DNA from: Alphaproteobacteria bacterium
GTDB taxonomy: Bacteria; Pseudomonadota; Alphaproteobacteria; RF32; CAG-239
DNA: 64,000 nt
Direction: 5' to 3'
Assembly: GCA_015062305.1 (NCBI GenBank)
Contig: SUUX01000001.1
Location: 90,808-154,807, forward strand
The notes under the pieces are model-generated. The model saw only the letters and a list, made by a program, of their open reading frames with translations, searched no databases and was not told the DNA's origin. The translations under genes were made by a program, and so were the position numbers. Of the stretch, positions 1 to 7,677 are shown in pieces (the stretch's first letter is position 1; each line of letters begins with the position of its first letter).

Positions 1-188
1 TATTTATTGAATAGATATTCTAATCCAACGCAAAAAGCTACTGCGCTGAGAATTACAACTAGTGCTTGAATACCAAAGAATATTATTGACATAATAGCTG
101 CAGGAGCCAAAGCAATTATAACATCCAGCATAATACTAGAGGTGTCTTTGGTGGTTTGAAAATGAGGAGCAGTCGATATTTTTAACAT
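1..188 (-). CDS. rnfD: RnfD subunit of Rnf electron transport complex (partial, N-terminus only)
   Basis: This ORF is absent from the supplied track because it runs off the left edge. Translating the minus strand from the ATG at 188 gives about 62 residues beginning MLKISTAPHF, followed by a conserved-looking 'IMLDVIIALAPA' and hydrophobic membrane segments, as expected at the start of RnfD. RnfD is an integral membrane subunit of the Rnf complex that carries a covalently bound FMN and helps couple ferredoxin:NAD electron transfer to ion translocation. Its start lies 2 nt after the rnfC stop, so it is translated as part of the same minus-strand operon. Only the first membrane segments are visible. 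The identification rests on the N-terminal pattern and the position after rnfC. Confidence 0.85.
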   Translation of the reverse strand, partial: MLKISTAPHFQTTKDTSSIMLDVIIALAPAAIMSIIFFGIQALVVILSAVAFCVGLEYLFNK

Positions 189-190
189 AG

Positions 191-1513
191 TTACTTCTTC
201 TTTTTAAGTTCCATTTTAGATAGTTTACAATAATCTAGCAGTGGTATGTGTGCCGGACATATGTAAGAACAACATCCGCATTCGATGCAATCCAAAACAT
301 GACAGTCTTTAAGAGCTTCTATTTGGTGGTTTTGCATTAAGCGACCTATGAGATGAGGTTGAAGCCCAATGGGGCATACTTCTACACATTTGCCACAGCG
401 AATGCAATCTGTTTCCGGTCTTTTGGCTGCCAACTGGTCAGAAAGCATTAAAATTCCAGATGTTAGCTTGGTTATGGGAGCATTTATATTGAAAGCAGAT
501 GTTCCCATCATTGGACCGCCGAATATAATTTGAGTTGTTTCTGGGGTTATACCTCCGACTTTTTCAATCAGAAAAGATGCTGGAGTACCTATGCGTACTA
601 AGAAATTGGCTGGGTGTGGGCAGGTGTCTCCACTAACAGTTACAATGCGTTCATAAAGAGGCTTGTTTTTCATAATTGCCTCGTAAATCGCAAAAACAGT
701 GCCTACATTTTGCACTAAACAACCGGCATCTGCAGGTAGACGTCCGGAAGGAACTTCTCTACCAGTGATGGCAGTAATTAGCTGTTTTTCTCCTCCTTGT
801 GGGTATTTGGTTGCACATACTTCTACATTAACTCCAACGTAGGTTTTTGTTATCTTATTTAAAATGTCTATTGCTTGAGGTTTGTTTTCATCAACTGCGA
901 TGATCGCATTCTGGATTCCCAGAGCTTTGTTTATGATTTTGGCGCCGATAATGATTTGTTCTGCTTTTTCGACCATAAGGCGATCATCTGCGGTTAAAAA
1001 TGGTTCACACTCAATGCCGTTTATGATAAGAGTGTCTACTTTTTTATCTTCAGGTATAGAGGTCTTGATTGGTGTCGGGTACCCTGCCCCACCCATTCCA
1101 ACAATTCCGGCTTCTCTTATTTTGGCAACAATCTCTTCTGCAGAGAAAGGAATTTCTCGATTGATATCAGTTGAGGTATCTATTGAAGATTCAAATTCAT
1201 CACCCTCTACTTTGATTGTAATCATATCTTCAAGATAACCAAATTCTCCTTCTATGGCTTCAACTTTTATAACTTCTCCAGATACAGAAGAATGCACATC
1301 GGAAGAAACTATACCATCGGCATCAGCTAAAAGTGTGCCTACTTTTACTTTGTCTCCTGGTTTCACAAGGATTTTTGCCGGAGATCCGATGTGTTGTTTG
1401 ACGGGAATAGTAACAACTTCCGGTAAGCCAGCAAAAACAATAGGCGTATCTGTGGTAATTTTGTGTTTGTTAGGGTGAATGCCCCCTTGGCAAAAGGTTT
1501 TTAGTTTAGACAT
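191..1513 (-). CDS. rnfC: RnfC, Fe-S/NADH-binding subunit of the Rnf complex
   Basis: RnfC is the peripheral membrane subunit that exchanges electrons with NAD(H) in the Rnf ferredoxin:NAD oxidoreductase. The 440-aa product has a lipoyl-like N-terminal barrel, a glycine-rich nucleotide/FMN-binding core ('GIVGMGGAGYPT' near residue 136, 'GIECEP' near 166) and two C-terminal 4Fe-4S motifs, CIRCGKCVEVCP from about residue 370 and CIECGCCSYICP from about 409. It ends soon after the ferredoxin domain, so it lacks the long Ala/Lys-rich tail of the E. coli RsxC type. Its start overlaps the 3' end of rnfB by 8 nt and rnfD follows 2 nt after its stop, which indicates tight translational coupling. Confidence is high from motifs and operon context. 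Confidence 0.96.
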   Translation of the reverse strand: MSKLKTFCQGGIHPNKHKITTDTPIVFAGLPEVVTIPVKQHIGSPAKILVKPGDKVKVGTLLADADGIVSSDVHSSVSGEVIKVEAIEGEFGYLEDMITIKVEGDEFESSIDTSTDINREIPFSAEEIVAKIREAGIVGMGGAGYPTPIKTSIPEDKKVDTLIINGIECEPFLTADDRLMVEKAEQIIIGAKIINKALGIQNAIIAVDENKPQAIDILNKITKTYVGVNVEVCATKYPQGGEKQLITAITGREVPSGRLPADAGCLVQNVGTVFAIYEAIMKNKPLYERIVTVSGDTCPHPANFLVRIGTPASFLIEKVGGITPETTQIIFGGPMMGTSAFNINAPITKLTSGILMLSDQLAAKRPETDCIRCGKCVEVCPIGLQPHLIGRLMQNHQIEALKDCHVLDCIECGCCSYICPAHIPLLDYCKLSKMELKKKK

Positions 1514-2345
1514 TGGTGTTTTCTCCGCCGGAATAATAGTTTATGGCGCCGGTTGGGCATGTTTCCTTCAATTGCTGACCAAACTGCTCGGCTGGCACAG
1601 TGTCTGGAATATAAGATAAATTGTTTTCAACTTTTACTTCTGGATTAATTTTGGTGCATTTGAGACAAGCTATGCAAGCAGCCTTGCAGTTTTTGCGTGC
1701 TAAAGCTCCTTTTTGAGTATTGCGACAGGCAACATACACCATCTGTCCTTGAGGTCCTTTGTTTCTGATCTCAAACAGACCTCTGGGACAAGTGCGCACA
1801 CAAGCTCCGCAAGATGTGCATTTGTTATAATCCACGACAGGAATTTGAGTAACCGGATCTATACTTAGGGCTCCAAACTGACAATTTTTTACACAATCGC
1901 CCAAACGCAAACATCCTGTAGGACAACCTGTTTGACCACTGGATATGCGAGCGGCTATGCGGCAGCTGGTAATTCCATCATACGCAACTTTTTGAGGAGC
2001 ATTTTGACATGTTCCATTACAACGCAAAACAGCTGCTGACGGTTGCTTTTGAATAGCTACAACTCCTTTGATTGCCGCAATTTTATCCATTACAGGCTGA
2101 CCGCCCACAGGGCAACGCAAGTTGGCAAATTTTTCCTCTGATGCACTAGAACAAGCTTTGGCAAAATCGTGACATCCGGCAAAACCGCAGCCTCCACAAT
2201 TTGCTTGAGGCAAAACTGCATCTATTTCCAGTATTTTGATGTCTTCTTTTACGGCAAACTTACGAGAGACCATATACAAGACAGCGGAAGCAACTACAGC
2301 TATTCCGCCCAAAACCAACATGCTTAAAAAAATAATAGAGTCCAT
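1506..2345 (-). CDS. rnfB: RnfB, ferredoxin-like subunit of the Rnf complex
   Basis: RnfB is the presumed entry point for electrons from reduced ferredoxin. The 279-aa protein starts with one hydrophobic anchor (about residues 4-26). The 4Fe-4S domain follows, with CGGCGFAGC from residue 50 and further Cys near 65 and 78. Additional Cys-rich ferredoxin motifs follow, including CTSCGACVRTCP from about 176 and a final CIACLKC cluster. The gene lies between rseC (8 nt upstream) and rnfC (8-nt overlap). The order rseC-rnfB-rnfC-rnfD differs from the classical rnfABCDGE because rnfA is not found directly upstream; it may lie beyond the window edge with rnfG and rnfE. Confidence 0.96.
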   Translation of the reverse strand: MDSIIFLSMLVLGGIAVVASAVLYMVSRKFAVKEDIKILEIDAVLPQANCGGCGFAGCHDFAKACSSASEEKFANLRCPVGGQPVMDKIAAIKGVVAIQKQPSAAVLRCNGTCQNAPQKVAYDGITSCRIAARISSGQTGCPTGCLRLGDCVKNCQFGALSIDPVTQIPVVDYNKCTSCGACVRTCPRGLFEIRNKGPQGQMVYVACRNTQKGALARKNCKAACIACLKCTKINPEVKVENNLSYIPDTVPAEQFGQQLKETCPTGAINYYSGGENTNV

Positions 2346-2353
2346 TGTGTTCC

Positions 2354-2773
2354 TCAGTCTGTTGTTTTTGATACCCTTATTTGAAATTTAGGGGCTATAT
2401 ATTTGTTAGACAAGAATAGCCCGAAATAATAAGGAATCAAGATAATTATGGCAGATATTCCGCTTTTAATTTCATTTTGTGTTAAACGGTATGTGGTAAA
2501 CAAACTGATGAGCATTATGATAAGAGGTAAAACATAACAAAAAAATAATGCCCAATAGCCTGAGTTTTGAGAGATAGAGACGACAACTTCCTCACCAATA
2601 GAGAATTGTTTGGCTCTGATTGTTGGTACATTTATAATTCTGTTTTGACATTCTCTGATTGAGCAACCGTTTTGAGCCTCACAATTGTGACAAGCCGAAT
2701 GTCTGCTAATCTCTAATTTAAGAGAGCTGGTTGATACTGATACAACTTTTGCCAAGTGATTAATTTGTTTCAT
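2354..2773 (-). CDS. rseC: RseC/MucC-family membrane protein (SoxR-reducing system/sigma-E regulator type)
   Basis: The 139-aa protein has the RseC/MucC pattern. A soluble N-terminal part carries four Cys in a CHNCEAQNGC...C arrangement (residues about 28-43), followed by two closely spaced transmembrane helices in the C-terminal half and a short basic tail. Family members are inner-membrane proteins linked to the sigma-E response and, with the Rsx/Rnf complex, to SoxR reduction. They frequently accompany rnf genes. Here the ORF overlaps the 3' end of apbE by 14 nt and ends 8 nt before rnfB, which supports a role in Rnf assembly or redox maintenance rather than sigma-E control. The Cys cluster probably binds a metal or Fe-S centre, which is inference. 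Confidence 0.85.
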   Translation of the reverse strand: MKQINHLAKVVSVSTSSLKLEISRHSACHNCEAQNGCSIRECQNRIINVPTIRAKQFSIGEEVVVSISQNSGYWALFFCYVLPLIIMLISLFTTYRLTQNEIKSGISAIIILIPYYFGLFLSNKYIAPKFQIRVSKTTD

Positions 2774-3794
2774 CTACGGCTCCTATCAATTTTTGGGCTG
2801 CGGTGGAAGTTTTCATAATGAAACTATTACCTTGGTTGTGCAAATATAAGATGACCGGAAGTTGTAATTTTTCGGCAAAGGATATTCCTAATGTATATCC
2901 CATAGACATGATGGCTGTTGCATAGGCATCGGCTTCCATACAATTGGGTGCAAAAACAGTTACTGATGCCAAATCATTTTTGATAGGATATCCAGTTTTG
3001 GCAGAAATAGTATGTGAATAGCGAATTCCGTTTTGTTCTCTAAAATTGCGATAATCTCCTGATGTAGCAACAGAATAATCGGTGAAATCTATAATCATTG
3101 CATTGGCTTTTGAATCAGATAAAGGCACCCCAACCCCCATACTCCACAAGGTTCCTTGCTCATCTTTGGTGCCAGAAACTCTTATTTCTCCACCAATTTC
3201 TACAATATAATCTTTTAATGATTCTTGTTCTATGAGTTTGGCAAGGCGGTCTACGGCATAACCTTTGGCAATAGCTGATAAATTTATTTCTGTTTGCGAA
3301 TTTTTCTTGCGAATTTTTTTGTAATCTGAAGAAAATTCCAACATATTAAAGTTGGAATAGCTTAGCATTTGTGTAATATTTTGTGCCGAAATGTCATGAG
3401 TAGAATCTTTTGGTCCAAATCCCCATGTTTTGATAAGAGGAGCCAATGTTGGGTCAAAGGCACCTTGGCTTTCATGGTGTATGCGTTGAGATGTTTGAAG
3501 AACATATGAGAGTTCTTCTGATATATCTATCCACCGCCCTGCTTGAGAAAGGTTGATTTTGTTAATCTCTGATTGTTGTTCAAAAACAGACATTTGCATA
3601 TTTATTTTATCTAACTCTGATTTGATTTTTTGTGCCAGATCTTGAGGTAATTTCGGTGTGCGAATTTTGACTTGATAATATGTATTGAAAATGTTGCCTT
3701 TAATGACTTTAATTGGCTGATTTTGTTGTTGATATATGTATAAAGCCAATATTGTAAACAGGCAAAAAATTGAAATGTATTTAAAAATGCGCAT
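2760..3794 (-). CDS. apbE: ApbE family FAD:protein FMN transferase
   Basis: ApbE attaches FMN covalently to Thr/Ser of target flavoproteins, including RnfD and RnfG, in the periplasm. The track extends the ORF to 3980, but the start at 3794 (344 aa, MRIFKYISIF) is preferred because it places a typical membrane anchor or signal at the N-terminus. The extra 62 upstream residues look non-coding and overlap the divergent gene's 5' end. Family features seen are 'NTYYQVKI' near the N-terminus, 'LSAIAKGYAVDRLAKLI', 'IVEIGGEIRVSG', and a C-terminal 'HTISAKTGYPI...DAYATAIMSMG' region with the Mg-binding Asp. Overlap with rseC and the location at the head of the rnf cluster make flavinylation of Rnf subunits its likely job. 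Confidence 0.93.
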   Translation of the reverse strand: MRIFKYISIFCLFTILALYIYQQQNQPIKVIKGNIFNTYYQVKIRTPKLPQDLAQKIKSELDKINMQMSVFEQQSEINKINLSQAGRWIDISEELSYVLQTSQRIHHESQGAFDPTLAPLIKTWGFGPKDSTHDISAQNITQMLSYSNFNMLEFSSDYKKIRKKNSQTEINLSAIAKGYAVDRLAKLIEQESLKDYIVEIGGEIRVSGTKDEQGTLWSMGVGVPLSDSKANAMIIDFTDYSVATSGDYRNFREQNGIRYSHTISAKTGYPIKNDLASVTVFAPNCMEADAYATAIMSMGYTLGISFAEKLQLPVILYLHNQGNSFIMKTSTAAQKLIGAVDETN

Positions 3795-3885
3795 ATTCTT
3801 CTTTATAACCTTTAAGTTGGTTTTTACTTTGTAAAAAATTAGAGCTATGATGATGATATCATTTATCTGATGAAGGGAGTATACT

Positions 3886-4563
3886 ATGCAAAATAAGTTG
3901 AAAGCAATCATTAATAAAATTCGCTCACAATATAATAAGACAAACCTGTGTTTGGGTGTGCAATGTGTGCAAAATAGCATAGCACAGACAGCTCAACAAT
4001 TGGCAAAACGAGGTATCTCTGCTAATTTTATAAGCATTTGCGGGTTTGTAATCGGAATGTTTGCTCTTAATTTTTTGGCAATGCAAATGTATTTGTGGGC
4101 TTTGATTTGTGTGTTGATCAACAGATATGGTGATGCTCTTGATGGTGCGGTGGCAAAAATAAAAGGCAAAACAAATTTTGGCGTGTTTTTAGATGCTTGT
4201 TTGGACTATGTTTTTTATGCTGCCGTTATATTTGGATTTGCTTTGGCTAACCCATCTGATAATGCTGTTTCCGCTGCGTTTTTGCTCTTTGGATTTGCAG
4301 CATCTGGTTGCGCAATGCTGTCCTATGCTGTTGTTGCATATGGAAAAAATGGTGAAAATACCGATTTGAAAGAATCTCCATTTTATTTGGGAGGCTTAGC
4401 ACAAGGGGCTGAGACTTTGACTGCTTTTGTTATAATGTGTATTGTGCCTGTTTGGTTTGCTCCGATTGCTGTTGTTTTGGGGTGTTGGTGTTTGATAAAA
4501 TCCTTGCTGGTTGTTTCTACTGCTTATTATAATTTTGTGATAGCTCCTAAAGGACATAAATAG
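3886..4563 (+). CDS. CDP-alcohol phosphatidyltransferase family protein
   Basis: This 225-aa membrane protein carries the family signature as D-ALDG-AVAK-(x7)-G-VFL-D-ACL-D around residues 84-106, matching the D-x2-DG-x2-A-[RK]-x7/8-G-x3-D-x3-D metal/CDP-binding motif with Lys where Arg is commoner. About six hydrophobic helices follow the usual layout. Such enzymes displace CMP from a CDP-alcohol such as CDP-diacylglycerol to make phospholipid or related products. The acceptor (serine, glycerol phosphate, inositol or other) cannot be read from sequence, so no symbol is given. A GAAGGGAG ribosome binding site precedes the ATG. The gene is divergent from apbE, and its stop is immediately followed by the dsbD start codon, so the two are cotranscribed. 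Confidence 0.85.
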   Translation: MQNKLKAIINKIRSQYNKTNLCLGVQCVQNSIAQTAQQLAKRGISANFISICGFVIGMFALNFLAMQMYLWALICVLINRYGDALDGAVAKIKGKTNFGVFLDACLDYVFYAAVIFGFALANPSDNAVSAAFLLFGFAASGCAMLSYAVVAYGKNGENTDLKESPFYLGGLAQGAETLTAFVIMCIVPVWFAPIAVVLGCWCLIKSLLVVSTAYYNFVIAPKGHK

Positions 4564-6159
4564 ATGAACAAAAGATGGTGGGCTGCTTGTTTTTTGCTAT
4601 TGTTGCTGTTTGCCTCAAACATAACAAATGCACAAGTCGTAAAAAGATCTGCTCATGTAGAAGTGAGCGGTTTTAGCCAATTTGATGCAATAAACATCAG
4701 CCAACCAATTGATGTTTTGATAAAGTTCAAAATCTTAGACAATTGGCACATATATAGCCAAAATCCCGGAGAAATTGGAATGCCAACACAGGTTTTGTGG
4801 CAATTGCCTCTGGGGGCAACTATATTGGCAGAGCAATGGAGTGTAGATGAAGAATTTGATAATGATGGCTTAAAACAAAGAGGATACTCAGGTGTTGCAT
4901 ATTATAAAGCCACATTGTCTTTTGCCCCAGAAACTATTTTTGAACAACCAATTGCTGCAAAAATCAAATGGTTGGCTTGTGCTGATGAGTGTTATCCGGA
5001 GCAAAAGGTTTTGGAATTTGATCTGCCGGTGTCTGATAGAGAACAAATGGATACTCATTTGTGGCAAAAAGAGATATCTGAGGCAGAACCTTGGTTTCAT
5101 AAAAGAGAATCGAGTGAAGAAACTGTTTTGTGGCTAATGTTGGGGTTGGCTTTTGTCGGCGGAATTGTAATGAATGCAATGCCTTGCGTGTTTCCGGTGT
5201 TGACCCTAAAACTAATTTCTTTGACTCAAGGAACTCAAAATATCAAAAAAAGCAGAATTGACGCTTTGTTTTATGCCCTGGGAGTGGTGATTTGCTTTTT
5301 ACTTATTGCTTCTATACTTTGGTGGTTGCGCAAAAGCGGCGAACTTATCGGATGGGGTTTTCAACTACAGTCCCCTTGGTTTGTGGGATGTATGGCTTTT
5401 TTGTTTATAATTATTGCTCTGATGCTATTGGACTGTATTGCTCTAAACATTCCTTGGCTAAATAACTTGCAATCTGCAAAAATTTCTACCAGTGGCTCTT
5501 TTGCTACAGGATTATTGGCTGTGTTAATTGCAAGCCCTTGTACTGCTCCATTTATGGCTGCGGCTGTAGGATATGCACTGGCAGCACCAATTGATGAATA
5601 TTTTCAGATATTTTTTGCTTTGGCATTAGGGTATGCCATGCCTTTTGTTTTGATTGGGAGTTTTCCGCAGCTATTAAAAAAAGTTTTGCCAAAACCAGGA
5701 CGTTGGATGCTGGTCTTGAAAAAAATATTTGCAATTCCGATGTTCTTAACAGCATTATGGTTGTTTTGGGTATTATATCATCAAATGTTGCCAAGCAAAG
5801 AAGCTGGTGTAAATTGGCAAAATTATAACAAACAAAAAGTAGAAATTTTGGTGGAACAACAAAAACCCGTGTTTATAGATTTTACGGCCAAATGGTGTTT
5901 GACTTGTATGCTAAATAAAAAAACAACATTGCAAACATCTGAGTTTGCTAAATTGGCAGAAGAACTAAAGCTCAATTTGTTTGTGGCTGATTGGACAAAT
6001 AATGAAAAAGAGGTTTCTGAAGCTTTGAATTTTTATGGCAGGAACTCTGTGCCATTGTATGTTTTTTATGATGGTACAAATTTTGATTATATAATTCTGC
6101 CTCAGATTTTGAGTGTGGGAATCATTAGAGAAGAAATACAAAAAAAACTCCGAAAATAA
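4564..6159 (+). CDS. dsbD: DsbD-type thiol:disulfide interchange protein
   Basis: DsbD carries electrons from cytoplasmic thioredoxin across the membrane to periplasmic thiol proteins. All three modules are present in 531 aa. After a signal peptide (residues about 1-23) comes a periplasmic n-domain with the CADEC redox pair (Cys139/Cys143). Next is a multi-helix membrane domain with the paired Cys in 'NAMPCVFP' (Cys208) and 'IASPCTAPF' (Cys326). A C-terminal thioredoxin domain carries WCLTC (Cys445/Cys448). It is slightly shorter than E. coli DsbD. Its ATG directly abuts the TAG of the preceding phosphatidyltransferase gene. The stop codon lies in the loop of a hairpin terminator shared with the convergent downstream gene. 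The proximity to Rnf/ApbE genes suggests a cluster of envelope redox functions. Confidence 0.94.
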   Translation: MNKRWWAACFLLLLLFASNITNAQVVKRSAHVEVSGFSQFDAINISQPIDVLIKFKILDNWHIYSQNPGEIGMPTQVLWQLPLGATILAEQWSVDEEFDNDGLKQRGYSGVAYYKATLSFAPETIFEQPIAAKIKWLACADECYPEQKVLEFDLPVSDREQMDTHLWQKEISEAEPWFHKRESSEETVLWLMLGLAFVGGIVMNAMPCVFPVLTLKLISLTQGTQNIKKSRIDALFYALGVVICFLLIASILWWLRKSGELIGWGFQLQSPWFVGCMAFLFIIIALMLLDCIALNIPWLNNLQSAKISTSGSFATGLLAVLIASPCTAPFMAAAVGYALAAPIDEYFQIFFALALGYAMPFVLIGSFPQLLKKVLPKPGRWMLVLKKIFAIPMFLTALWLFWVLYHQMLPSKEAGVNWQNYNKQKVEILVEQQKPVFIDFTAKWCLTCMLNKKTTLQTSEFAKLAEELKLNLFVADWTNNEKEVSEALNFYGRNSVPLYVFYDGTNFDYIILPQILSVGIIREEIQKKLRK

Positions 6160-6173
6160 TCCGGAGTTTTTTT
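6141..6173. terminator. Bidirectional intrinsic terminator at the dsbD 3' end
   Basis: A perfect 12-bp inverted repeat (AAAAAAACTCCG ... CGGAGTTTTTTT) encloses a 9-nt loop that contains the dsbD TAA stop. The arms are flanked by A and T runs, so it can terminate dsbD from the left and the convergent AsmA-like gene (ending at 6188) from the right. Confidence 0.9.
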
Positions 6174-6187
6174 GAAACTTAAGATGT

Positions 6188-6973
6188 CTATTCTTTTTTG
6201 CCGAATATGCCAAAGCTCTTAACTTTGTCTTTGACACTATCAACTGCGTTGTTGAGGTTTTTCTCAGCAATGTTTTTGACATCTGCCAAACCACTTTTGA
6301 TTACGGTTTCTGATGCCGTAGTCAAAATCTTGTTGAGGATTTTGGTGACAGAGCCGATGATACTCTCGCCTTTTTGGTCTTTTTGAGCGCCAATATCTGT
6401 GAGTACGATTTGTGGAAGTTTTACATCTATCAAACCTTTGTCTCCAGGTACTGCGGTTACAGCTTTTAGCTCACCGGATGTTACAGTCACTTTTTTGATG
6501 ATAACTTGTTTGCTCGGTTTTTCTGTTGTGCCCTCTTCTGATTTCTCATTGGTTGCTGTCGGTGCTGTGGTTTCTGAAGCTGTATTTTTTGCAATATTTG
6601 CCTGCAGCTGTTTGATGTTGTTTTGTGTGAGAGACAACATCTCATAGGTGATAACCGGTTTGTCAACGGTAATATCTTCTACTACAATGGTGTTGCCAAA
6701 CAGGCTGTTTACGTCTACTTTTACAGATACTCCACCCAAAGACAATAAATATGGACTTTTGTAATTTTCAGGATTGGCAACAGTCAAACCTTTGATGGAT
6801 ACAAAACCAGAAAATGGAGAGAAGTTAAAACCTTCTAATTTAACCTCGGTACCGGTAACTTCACTGCCGAATTTGTTAACAGCCTTTTTTACTATAGACT
6901 CTAATGATATCCAAACAACGGCCAATGCAATGATGATAACTGCCAATAGGCCTAAAAATATACGTTTTTTCAT
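6188..6973 (-). CDS. Membrane-anchored AsmA-like envelope protein
   Basis: The 261-aa product begins with one hydrophobic anchor (MKKRIFLGLLAVIIIALAVVW). A region like the N-terminus of AsmA-type proteins follows: 'ESIVKKAVNKFGSEVTGTEV', then 'GFVSIKGLTVANP' and an alternating beta-strand pattern to about residue 110. The middle is Thr/Glu-rich and low complexity. A second beta-rich stretch ('IDVKLPQIVLTDIG') and an amphipathic helical C-terminus complete it. AsmA-like proteins sit in the periplasm and are linked to lipid transfer between membranes. It is much shorter than full AsmA or TamB, so only the N-terminal module is represented. It is monocistronic and convergent with dsbD. Function is inferred only from the fold-like pattern. 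Confidence 0.6.
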   Translation of the reverse strand: MKKRIFLGLLAVIIIALAVVWISLESIVKKAVNKFGSEVTGTEVKLEGFNFSPFSGFVSIKGLTVANPENYKSPYLLSLGGVSVKVDVNSLFGNTIVVEDITVDKPVITYEMLSLTQNNIKQLQANIAKNTASETTAPTATNEKSEEGTTEKPSKQVIIKKVTVTSGELKAVTAVPGDKGLIDVKLPQIVLTDIGAQKDQKGESIIGSVTKILNKILTTASETVIKSGLADVKNIAEKNLNNAVDSVKDKVKSFGIFGKKE

Positions 6974-7056
6974 ATTTTTTGCTCCTTTTGTTTATACTGT
7001 GAATGATTGTATCTAATTTGTGATGTTTGGCAAGATTATTTTTATAAAAAAAGTTG

Positions 7057-7085
7057 TTGCAAATAAAAAAAATAGAGTCTATATT
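7057..7085 (+). promoter_or_regulatory. Promoter of tRNA-Lys
   Basis: TTGCAA, a 17-nt spacer and TATATT precede the tRNA-Lys by about 20 nt. The C/G-containing stretch after the -10 (CGCTCCTG) resembles the GC-rich discriminator typical of stable RNA promoters. Confidence 0.7.
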
Positions 7086-7104
7086 CGCTCCTGTCATGGA
7101 CAAT

Positions 7105-7180
7105 GCGTGCGTAGCTCAGTTGGTAGAGCAACTGACTCTTAATCAGTGGGTCCGGGGTTCGAGCCCCCGCGCGCGTACCA
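7105..7180 (+). tRNA. tRNA-Lys (anticodon CTT)
   Basis: The 76-nt gene folds as a complete cloverleaf. The acceptor is GCGTGCG paired with CGCGCGT (with G-U pairs, one at position 1-72), and the D stem is GCTC/GAGC. The anticodon arm is ACTGA-CTCTTAA-TCAGT with CTT at 7138-7140, and the variable loop has 5 nt. The T arm is CGGGG-TTCGAGC-CCCCG, followed by discriminator A and an encoded CCA. It reads AAG codons. Its last 19 nt recur at 7409-7427 as part of the downstream tandem duplication. Confidence 0.96.
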
Positions 7181-7384
7181 TTTATATTTTAGGTGACCTC
7201 TTTCAAGATGGTCACTTTTTTTATGTCTGTGGATAGGCTCTAACCCCTCCGGGGTTCGTCTGGCTCATAAGCTCATTTCTTTCGCTAACTCGCTGCGGTC
7301 ACTCGGGTTGTAACATTTGCTTGGTTGGCTTTGTCAGCCAAGTCGCAAATTAACAAGCCTCTCGCCTGTCGTGAAAATCGCCAA
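7162..7384 (+). repeat. Tandem duplication, copy 1 (includes tRNA-Lys 3' end and terminator)
   Basis: This 223-nt segment starts inside the tRNA-Lys T loop (AGCCCCCGCGCGCGTACCA) and includes the tRNA terminator. It also holds several palindromes: AACCCC-TCC-GGGGTT, TTGGCT..AGCCAA, and the start of an 11-bp hairpin AAAATCGCCAA-gagcaa-TTGGCGATTTT. It recurs at a period of 247 bp with a single mismatch visible (G7373 versus T7620). Confidence 0.95.
7191..7222 (+). terminator. Intrinsic terminator of tRNA-Lys
   Basis: GTGACC and GGTCAC pair across an 11-nt loop, and seven T residues follow. The whole terminator is duplicated at 7438-7469 within the second repeat copy. Confidence 0.85.
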
Positions 7385-7401
7385 GAGCAATTGGCGATTT
7401 T
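7374..7401 (+). repeat. 11-bp hairpin joining the two tandem copies
   Basis: AAAATCGCCAA and TTGGCGATTTT form a perfect stem with a 6-nt loop. It straddles the end of repeat copy 1. In copy 2 the right arm is missing, because the sequence changes to AAAATCGCCAATAAAAG, so the hairpin marks the repeat junction. Confidence 0.8.
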
Positions 7402-7408
7402 TGCCTCC

Positions 7409-7631
7409 AGCCCCCGCGCGCGTACCATTTATATTTTAGGTGACCTCTTTCAAGATGGTCACTTTTTTTATGTCTGTGGATAGGCTCTAACCCCTCCGGG
7501 GTTCGTCTGGCTCATAAGCTCATTTCTTTCGCTAACTCGCTGCGGTCACTCGGGTTGTAACATTTGCTTGGTTGGCTTTGTCAGCCAAGTCGCAAATTAA
7601 CAAGCCTCTCGCCTGTCGTTAAAATCGCCAA
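7409..7631 (+). repeat. Tandem duplication, copy 2 (tRNA-Lys 3' fragment, no 5' part)
   Basis: The second copy of the 223-nt repeat begins with the same 19-nt tRNA-Lys 3' end including CCA. The preceding bases (TTTTTGCCTCC) do not resemble the 5' two thirds of a tRNA, so this is a fragment and not a second gene. It also carries a second tRNA-type terminator (7438-7469). The copy ends 46 nt before the stop codon of the large BspA-like gene. Region 7181-7677 contains no credible coding sequence; ORFs called there are shadows of the repeat. Confidence 0.95.
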
Positions 7632-7677
7632 TAAAAGACCTGCTTTAAGAAACTGATAATCAGTATGATAGTATCTA

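Noticed and set aside
2760-3980. Full 406-aa version of ApbE
   Set aside because: The upstream 62 residues overlap the divergent gene and lack family similarity; the start at 3794 gives a normal N-terminal anchor.
7162-7631. Integrated prophage or island bounded by tRNA-Lys att sites
   Set aside because: No integrase or phage gene lies between or beside the copies; the copies are adjacent, so only a footprint can be argued.
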